NCBI RefSeq assembly: GCF_019880305.1
Contig: NZ_CP082301.1
Coordinates: 1,550,001-1,614,000, forward strand
Origin: Streptomyces decoyicus
GTDB lineage: Bacteria; Actinomycetota; Actinomycetes; Streptomycetales; Streptomycetaceae
Length of the DNA: 64,000 nucleotides
Direction of reading: 5' to 3'
The number at the start of each line of letters is the position of its first letter. Position 1 is the first letter of the stretch. Made by a program: the position numbers and the translations under genes. Under the pieces are notes generated by a model. That model saw only the letters and a program-made list of their open reading frames with translations, was not told where the DNA came from and ran no database searches. Of the stretch, positions 58,357 through 64,000 are shown in pieces.

Positions 58357-59058
58357 TCAACGGCTTTCCGTGATGAGCGTTCGGAGAAATGACAGATCCA
58401 CTTCTTCCAGCGAACGCACGACCGTGCGCCCCACGGCCGGCGGGATCGCCGTCACCGAGGGCACCGCCACGACCGGGCAGCCCGCCGCCTCACCTGCGGT
58501 CACACCGGTCAGCGTGTCCTCGATGACCGCACAGCACGCCGGGTCCGCCCCCAGCCGCGCGGCAGCCGTCAGATACGGGTCCGGGTGCGGTTTGGTGCGT
58601 TCCAGGTCGTCGCCCGCCAGGGTCAGCCGGAAGTTCTCCGGGCCCAGCGAATGCAGCATCTGGTCGACGATGGCGCGGTGCGAGGCGGAGACCAGCGCGG
58701 CCGGCACCCCGTGCGCGGCCAGCTCGGCCAGCAGCCTGCGGGCGCCCGGCATGAGGGGCACGCCGCGCCGGATCCGGGCGAGGAAGGCGGCATTGAGGAG
58801 CATGCTGAGCTCGGTCAGGCTGATGTCGACGCCGGTGGCTTGAATCAGATACCCGGCGCTGCGGGTCATCGGGCCGCCGACCACGACTTCGCGGTGGGTG
58901 TCGTCGAGGATGTGCCCGAGTTCGGCAAAGACCTCCGCCTCCGCCTCCCACCAGAACCCCTCGGTGTCGACCAGGGTGCCGTCCAGATCGAGGAACACGG
59001 CTTGGAGGGTCGCGGCTTCGGCCGTTCGGGTGCCGACTACGGGGATGCTGCTGGTCAT
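58357..59058 (-). CDS. HAD-family hydrolase (beta-phosphoglucomutase/phosphatase-like)
   Basis: A 233-residue HAD phosphatase. Motif I is FLDLDGTLVDTEGFW, motif II VSASHRA, motif III LERTKPHPDPYLTAA with the catalytic Lys, motif IV CCAVIEDTLTGVTAGEAAG. The DGTLVDTE form and small helical cap fit beta-phosphoglucomutase-like sugar phosphatases. The start is ATG 59056-59058. It follows metH by about 256 bp on the same strand. Confidence 0.92.
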   Translation of the reverse strand: MTSSIPVVGTRTAEAATLQAVFLDLDGTLVDTEGFWWEAEAEVFAELGHILDDTHREVVVGGPMTRSAGYLIQATGVDISLTELSMLLNAAFLARIRRGVPLMPGARRLLAELAAHGVPAALVSASHRAIVDQMLHSLGPENFRLTLAGDDLERTKPHPDPYLTAAARLGADPACCAVIEDTLTGVTAGEAAGCPVVAVPSVTAIPPAVGRTVVRSLEEVDLSFLRTLITESR

Positions 59059-59097
59059 CCATCCACCTCCGTTACGACGTCCCCGAAGGGACGAAAG

Positions 59098-59134
59098 GGC
59101 CGGTCGCCATCCCCGGCTGGGGAAACGACCGGCC
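59098..59134. terminator. Hairpin upstream of the HAD gene
   Basis: ggccggtcg (59098-59106) pairs with cgaccggcc (59126-59134), with an inner cccc/gggg pairing. It lies between metH and the HAD gene. Confidence 0.55.
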
Positions 59135-59270
59135 GCTACCGGACCGATAAGTGTACGACGGTACGGGCCGAAATGCGTCCTGGCAGAGGTAGGCGGCGTT
59201 CTGGGGTCTTTGCGGGCGGCCCTGAGCTGCTCATACGGGATTACCGAGTGTTACCGACCGACACAGCGAT

Positions 59271-59304
59271 CCGGCCGGGGCGATCTGCGGGTCGCCCCGG
59301 CCGG
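59271..59304 (-). terminator. Terminator after metH
   Basis: A 13-bp perfect stem (ccggccggggcga and complement, 8-nt loop), 11 bp past the metH stop. Confidence 0.8.
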
Positions 59305-59314
59305 GTGCACCGGG

Positions 59315-62300
59315 CTACCGCGCGTTGAAGTACTTGGCCTCCGGGTGGTGGATCACGATGGCATCGGTGGACTGCTCGGGGTGGAGCTGGAACTCCTCGG
59401 AGAGCTCGACACCGATCCGCTCCGGCTGGAGCAGGTCGGCGATCTTGGCGCGGTCCTCCAGGTCGGGGCAGGCGCCGTAACCCAGCGAGAAGCGCGCGCC
59501 GCGGTACTTGAGCGCGAACATGTCCTCGACATCGGCCGGGTCCTCACCCGCGAAGCCCAGCTCGGCGCGGACCCGGGCGTGCCAGTATTCGGCGAGTGCT
59601 TCGGCCAACTGCACGGACAGGCCGTGGAGTTCGAGGTAGTCGCGGTAGGAGTTGGCCTCGAAGAGTTCGGCGGTTGCTGCGCCGATCCTGGAGCCGACGG
59701 TGACGACCTGGAGGCCGACGACGTCCCTCTCGCCGGTCTCCTCGGGGCGGAAGTAGTCGGCCAGGCACAGGCGCCGGCCGCGGCGCTGGCGGGGGAAGGT
59801 GAAGCGGGTGCGTTCGGTGCCGTCCTCGTGCAGCAGGATCAGGTCCTCGCCCTTGGACACGCACGGGAAGTAGCCGTGCACGACGGCCGCTTCGAGGAGG
59901 TTCTCGGTCTGGAGCTTGTCGAGCCAGCCGCGCAGCCGGGGGCGGCCCTCGGTCTCCACCAGCTCCTCGTACGTCGGACCGTCACCCGTGCGGGCCTGCT
60001 TGAGGCCCCACTGCCCCTTGAACAGCGCGCCCTCGTCCAGCCAGGACGCATAGTCGGCGAGCTGGATGCCCTTGACGACGCGGGTGCCCCAGAACGGCGG
60101 TTCCGGGACCGGGTTGTCGATGGCGACGTCGGAGCGCACCGCGCCCTCCGGCTCCTCGACCTCCAGCACGGCCGTGTCCCGCTTGGGCACCCGGCGCTGC
60201 TTGAGTTCGGGGAGGGTGGCGCCGGGCACGCCGCGCTTGACGGCGATCAGGGCGTCCATCAGACGCAGGCCCTCGAACGCGTCGCGGGCGTAGCGGACCT
60301 CGCCCTCGTAGATCTCGTGAAGGTCCTGCTCGACGTAGGCGCGGGTCAGGGCGGCGCCGCCGAGGATGACGGGGAAGTCGGCCGCCATCTTGCGCTGGTT
60401 GAGCTCTTCGAGGTTCTCCTTCATGATCACCGTGGACTTGACCAGGAGACCGGACATCCCGATGACGTCGGCGCGGTGTTCCTCGGCGGCTTCCAGGATC
60501 GCCGAGACCGGCTGCTTGATGCCGAGGTTGACGACGTTGTAGCCGTTGTTGGACAGGATGATGTCGACGAGGTTCTTGCCGATGTCATGGACGTCACCAC
60601 GGACGGTGGCCAGCACGATCGTGCCCTTGCCCTCGTCGTCGGACTTCTCCATATGCGGCTCCAGATGGGCCACCGCGCTCTTCATCACCTCGGCGGACTG
60701 GAGCACGAACGGCAGCTGCATCTGCCCGGAGCCGAACAGCTCACCGACGACCTTCATGCCCTCCAGCAGGGTGTCGTTGACGATGGCCAGGGCCGGACGG
60801 TCCTGGAGGGCCTCGTCGAGGTCCGCCTCCAGGCCGTTCTTCTCCCCGTCGATGATGCGCCGCTGGAGGCGCTCGTCCAGGGGCAGCGCCAGGAGTTCCT
60901 CGGCCCGGCCGGCCTTCATCGACTTGGTGTTGACGCCCTCGAACAGCTCCATCAGCTTCTGGAGCGGGTCGTAGCCCTCGCTGCGGCGGTCGTAGACGAG
61001 GTCGAGGGCGGCCTTGACCTGCTCCTCCTCCAGCCGCGCGATCGGCAGGATCTTGCTCGCGTGCACGATCGCCGAGTCCAGACCGGCCTTGACGCACTCC
61101 TCCAGGAACACGGAGTTCAGCACGATCCGCGCGGCCGGGTTCAGACCGAAGGAGATGTTCGACAGGCCCAGCGTCGTCTGGACGTCCGGGTGACGCTTCT
61201 TCAGCTCACGGATCGCCTCGATGGTGGCGATACCGTCCTTGCGCGACTCCTCCTGACCCGTGCAGATCGTGAAGGTCAGACAGTCGATGAGGATGTCCGA
61301 TTCGTGGATACCCCAGTTACCGGTCAGATCGGCGATCAGCCGCTCGGCGATGGCGACCTTGTGCTCGACGGTGCGGGCCTGGCCCTCCTCGTCGATCGTG
61401 AGCGCGATCAGCGCCGCGCCGTGCTCGGCCGCCAGCTCGGTGACCTTCGCGAAGCGCGACTCGGGCCCGTCGCCGTCCTCGTAGTTGACGGAGTTGATGA
61501 CCGCACGGCCACCGAGCTTCTCCAGACCCGCCCGGATGACGTTCAGCTCCGTGGAGTCCAGCACGATCGGCAGGGTCGAGGCCGTCGCGAACCGGCCGGC
61601 CAGCTCCTCCATGTCCGCCACACCGTCACGGCCCACATAGTCGACACACAGGTCGAGCATGTGCGCACCCTCACGGATCTGGTCCCGGGCCATCTCCACA
61701 CAGTCGTCCCAGCGGCCCTCCAGCATCGCCTCACGGAACTTCTTCGACCCGTTGGCATTGGTCCGCTCACCGATCGCCAGATACGACGTGTCCTGACGGA
61801 ACGGCACCGTCTGGTAGAGCGAAGCCGCCCCCGGCTCCGGACGCGGCTCCCGCACCGGCGGAGCGATCCCCCGCACCCGCTCGACGACCTGCCGCAGATG
61901 CTCCGGCGTCGTGCCGCAGCACCCCCCGACCAGCGACAGCCCGTACTCCGCAACGAACGTCTCCTGCGCATCGGCCAGCTCCCCCGCCGTCAGCGGGTAA
62001 TGCGCACCGTTCTTGCCCAGCACCGGCAGCCCCGCATTGGGCATACACGCGATCGGCACCCGCGAATGCCGCGCCAGATACCGCAGATGCTCACTCATCT
62101 CCGCCGGACCGGTCGCACAGTTCAGACCGATCATGTCGATGCCCAGCGGCTCCAGCGCCGTCAGCGCCGCACCGATCTCCGACCCCAGCAGCATCGTGCC
62201 GGTCGTCTCCACCGTCACCGAACAGATCACCGGCAGATTACTGCCCGTGACCGCCAGCGCACGGCGCGCACCCAGGATGGCGGCCTTCGTCTGGAGCAGG

Positions 62301-62824
62301 TCCTGCGTCGTCTCCACCAGCAGCGCGTCCGCACCGCCGGCGATCATCCCCTCGGCGTTCTGCTGATAGGCATCGCGCAGCGTCACATACGGGGCATGGC
62401 CCAGCGTCGGCAGCTTCGTCCCCGGACCCATCGACCCCAGCACATAGCGCTGCTGACCCGTCGAGGCGGTGAACTCATCCGCCACCTCCCGGGCGATGCG
62501 CGCACCCGACTCCGACAGCTCGAAGACCCGCTCGGGAATGTCGTACTCCGCCAGCGCCGCAAAGTTCGCACCGAAGGTGTTGGTCTCCACACAGTCCACA
62601 CCGACCGCGAAGTACTCCTCGTGCACCGAACGCACGATGTCGGGCCGGGTGACGTTGAGGATCTCGTTGCAGCCCTCCAGCTGCTGGAAGTCCTCCATGG
62701 TCGGGTCCTGCGCCTGCAGCATGGTGCCCATCGCACCGTCGGCGACCACCACCCGCGAGGCCAGGGCCGCACGCAGCGACTCGACGCGGGACGTATTGAA
62801 GGACGATGGCATGTTCGAGGCCAT
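59315..62824 (-). CDS. metH: Cobalamin-dependent methionine synthase
   Basis: A 1169-residue, four-module enzyme that moves a methyl group from methyl-tetrahydrofolate through cobalamin to homocysteine. In order: the homocysteine domain (DGAMGTMLQAQDP; zinc cysteines in GLNCATGP and GGCCGTTPEH), the folate domain (GERTNANGSKKF), the cobalamin cap and B12 domain (GDVHDIGKNLV with the B12 His, then GMSGLLVKSTVIMKENL), and the activation domain (end: LGYGACPDLEDRAKI). It starts at ATG 62822-62824. It has no evident B12 riboswitch upstream. Confidence 0.97.
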   Translation of the reverse strand: MASNMPSSFNTSRVESLRAALASRVVVADGAMGTMLQAQDPTMEDFQQLEGCNEILNVTRPDIVRSVHEEYFAVGVDCVETNTFGANFAALAEYDIPERVFELSESGARIAREVADEFTASTGQQRYVLGSMGPGTKLPTLGHAPYVTLRDAYQQNAEGMIAGGADALLVETTQDLLQTKAAILGARRALAVTGSNLPVICSVTVETTGTMLLGSEIGAALTALEPLGIDMIGLNCATGPAEMSEHLRYLARHSRVPIACMPNAGLPVLGKNGAHYPLTAGELADAQETFVAEYGLSLVGGCCGTTPEHLRQVVERVRGIAPPVREPRPEPGAASLYQTVPFRQDTSYLAIGERTNANGSKKFREAMLEGRWDDCVEMARDQIREGAHMLDLCVDYVGRDGVADMEELAGRFATASTLPIVLDSTELNVIRAGLEKLGGRAVINSVNYEDGDGPESRFAKVTELAAEHGAALIALTIDEEGQARTVEHKVAIAERLIADLTGNWGIHESDILIDCLTFTICTGQEESRKDGIATIEAIRELKKRHPDVQTTLGLSNISFGLNPAARIVLNSVFLEECVKAGLDSAIVHASKILPIARLEEEQVKAALDLVYDRRSEGYDPLQKLMELFEGVNTKSMKAGRAEELLALPLDERLQRRIIDGEKNGLEADLDEALQDRPALAIVNDTLLEGMKVVGELFGSGQMQLPFVLQSAEVMKSAVAHLEPHMEKSDDEGKGTIVLATVRGDVHDIGKNLVDIILSNNGYNVVNLGIKQPVSAILEAAEEHRADVIGMSGLLVKSTVIMKENLEELNQRKMAADFPVILGGAALTRAYVEQDLHEIYEGEVRYARDAFEGLRLMDALIAVKRGVPGATLPELKQRRVPKRDTAVLEVEEPEGAVRSDVAIDNPVPEPPFWGTRVVKGIQLADYASWLDEGALFKGQWGLKQARTGDGPTYEELVETEGRPRLRGWLDKLQTENLLEAAVVHGYFPCVSKGEDLILLHEDGTERTRFTFPRQRRGRRLCLADYFRPEETGERDVVGLQVVTVGSRIGAATAELFEANSYRDYLELHGLSVQLAEALAEYWHARVRAELGFAGEDPADVEDMFALKYRGARFSLGYGACPDLEDRAKIADLLQPERIGVELSEEFQLHPEQSTDAIVIHHPEAKYFNAR

Positions 62825-63046
62825 GGAGATGCTCCCGTGGTTGCGACGGCTGTCGGCTTTGCACCCTCCGGCAGAGGGCGCACCCGGCCAGCGTAGCTGC
62901 CGGTTCGGTACACGTGTTCCCCGTTCCACGCCGTGGACAGCACTCTTCCACCCCGCTGCCTGCACCAACCGTGATCGTTGGCAGACTCCGGTTCGCTCAG
63001 CAAGAAGTTCCCGGATCGCTGACTCCAGTCGGCATGGGCCGATATC

Positions 63047-63063
63047 GTTCAGCATTGTCGAAC
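63047..63063. promoter_or_regulatory. Probable GylR operator before gylR
   Basis: gttcagcattgtcgaac (63047-63063): GTTC and GAAC arms around a central AGCATTGTC. The same gcattgtcgaac sequence recurs downstream of gylR at 63941-63952. It suits autorepression of gylR. Confidence 0.65.
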
Positions 63064-63085
63064 CGCTCACTTCGGAGGTTGCCCG

Positions 63086-63850
63086 ATGGCACGCACCATC
63101 CAGTCGCTGGAGCGCGCCGCAGCGATGCTGCGGCTGCTCGCAGGAGGGGAACGGCGACTGGGACTCTCCGACATCTCCTCCTCGCTGGGACTGGCGAAGG
63201 GCACCGCCCACGGGATCCTGCGCACGTTGCAGCAGGAGGGCTTCGTCGAGCAGGACGCCACTTCCGGCCGCTACCAGCTGGGCGCGGAGCTGCTGCGGCT
63301 GGGCAACAGCTACCTGGACGTGCACGAGCTGCGGGCCCGCGCCCTGGTATGGACCGACGATCTGGCCCGCTCCAGCGGTGAGGCCGTCTACCTGGGCGTA
63401 CTGCACCAGCAGGGCGTGCTGATCGTCCACCACGTCTTCCGGCCGGACGACAGCCGGCAGGTGCTGGAGGTGGGCGCGATGCAGCCGCTGCACAGTACGG
63501 CGCTGGGCAAGGTGCTGTCGGCGTACGACCCGGTGGCGCACAGCGAGATCGTCGAGGCGGACCGGACGGCGTTCACCCCGCACACGGTGACCGGCCTGGC
63601 GGACTTCGAGGGACTGCTGGACATGACGCGGGCGCGGGGCTGGGCCGCGGACGTGGAGGAGACCTGGGAGGGCGTGGCGTCGGTGGCCGCGCCGATCCAT
63701 GACCGGCGGCGGATGCCGGTGGGTGCGGTGGGGGTCACAGGAGCGGTGGAGCGGGTCTGTCAGGAGGGTGAAGTGCGGCCGGAAATCATCGCTGCCGTGA
63801 GGGATTGCGCACGCGCTGTATCCCGGGATCTTGGTGCAGGGCGATTCTGA
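63086..63850 (+). CDS. gylR: IclR-family glycerol operon regulator GylR
   Basis: A 254-residue IclR-type repressor. The winged helix (about 5-65) has LGLSDISSSLGLAKGTAHGI and the wing GFVEQDATSGRYQLG; the C-terminal GAF-like ligand domain has AVYLGVLHQQGVLIV, LHSTALGKVL and the segment after FTPHTVTG. It represses the glycerol operon (gylCABX) and itself until glycerol-3-phosphate is present, as known in S. coelicolor. The start is ATG 63086. Its targets should lie just beyond the window. Confidence 0.92.
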   Translation: MARTIQSLERAAAMLRLLAGGERRLGLSDISSSLGLAKGTAHGILRTLQQEGFVEQDATSGRYQLGAELLRLGNSYLDVHELRARALVWTDDLARSSGEAVYLGVLHQQGVLIVHHVFRPDDSRQVLEVGAMQPLHSTALGKVLSAYDPVAHSEIVEADRTAFTPHTVTGLADFEGLLDMTRARGWAADVEETWEGVASVAAPIHDRRRMPVGAVGVTGAVERVCQEGEVRPEIIAAVRDCARAVSRDLGAGRF

Positions 63851-64000
63851 CCGGATTCACCCCATAAGTTCACCTAAGTTTTTGGCCACGGAACCCTTGA
63901 CGGGGTTCTCACGGTGAACAAAACTGCCGTTCGTCGGTCGGCATTGTCGAACACCTAACGACAATATTCGCTATGGTGGGGCATCGCCGCGGGCCGACCA
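63851..64000 (+). promoter_or_regulatory. Glycerol operon promoter/operator region
   Basis: Following gylR is a 150-bp non-coding stretch holding a -35-like ttgacg (63897-63902), a GylR-type site ggtcggcattgtcgaac (63936-63952), and a -10-like tatggt near 63973-63978. It should drive the glycerol facilitator/kinase operon that begins past the window end. Confidence 0.65.

Noticed and set aside
58898..62896. A 1332-codon plus-strand open frame antisense to metH
   Set aside because: It is a shadow of the metH reading frame with repetitive Val/Leu/Asp/Gln composition and no recognisable domain.
62825..63046. Possible cobalamin or SAM/SAH riboswitch before metH
   Set aside because: I looked for the B12-box and for SAH/SAM riboswitch core sequences and found none; only a short gccctc/gagggt hairpin is present.

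Overview
This 64 kb window is chromosomal DNA from a high-GC actinobacterium, almost certainly Streptomyces or a close relative. Codon third positions are nearly all G or C, GTG and TTG starts are frequent, and the gene order matches what I recall of the Streptomyces core chromosome from the pheS/rplT region through the proteasome locus to metH and gylR. I see no insertion sequences, integrases, phage genes, tRNAs, rRNAs or CRISPR arrays.

Layout. 1-2.8 kb (minus): the start of a PAS sensor kinase, a SpoU rRNA methylase and the infC-rpmI-rplT translation operon; infC appears to start at a rare ATC codon and has an attenuator-like leader. 3-10.6 kb: a DUF1844 protein, an aquaporin, an SseB-like protein, an orphan mycosin-type protease with its overlapping partner, a PLP amino-acid deaminase/aldolase-type enzyme and a secreted HAD phosphatase. 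10.7-17.5 kb: a probable ethanolamine-utilisation cluster (glutamine-synthetase-like GlnA4, aldehyde dehydrogenase, SDR, GntR/FadR regulator, ethanolamine permease, class-I amidotransferase-type hydrolase) with two related inverted-repeat operators. 17.5-29.8 kb: a LysR/TDT transporter pair, a metal-receptor protein, two small secreted paralogues, a betaine ABC transporter whose membrane subunit carries two fused binding domains, a 5'-3' exonuclease, an iron-box-controlled siderophore-interacting protein, a glyoxalase-like protein, a rhamnose mutarotase and an LLM monooxygenase preceded by a Cys-Cys leader peptide.

29.9-49.6 kb is the Pup-proteasome region. On the minus strand, reading from right to left, it runs arc, dop, pup, a broken endonuclease VII gene, prcB, prcA, then (after a LacI/MFS divergent pair) pafA, two FKBP prolyl isomerases, pafB, pafC, a zinc-ribbon protein, a small membrane protein, tatA, tatC and helY. 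Pup is made with C-terminal Gln, deamidated by Dop, ligated to targets by PafA, and tagged proteins are unfolded by Arc into the PrcBA core. PafBC is the DNA-damage activator. 49.3-59 kb holds a ferredoxin, a secreted hypothetical protein, TrmI, a site-2 protease, a RecB-like nuclease, an orphan response regulator, two paralogous peptide-binding lipoproteins and a HAD phosphatase. The window ends with metH (minus) and gylR (plus) and the promoter/operator region of the glycerol operon that should continue beyond position 64000.

The most unusual items are the endonuclease VII gene between pup and prcB that is broken by two single-base shifts, the double-domain betaine transporter, the paired operators in the ethanolamine cluster, the Cys-rich leader peptide, and two separate 8-bp tandem repeat tracts. 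Functions were assigned from protein motifs and gene context only; no searches were run.
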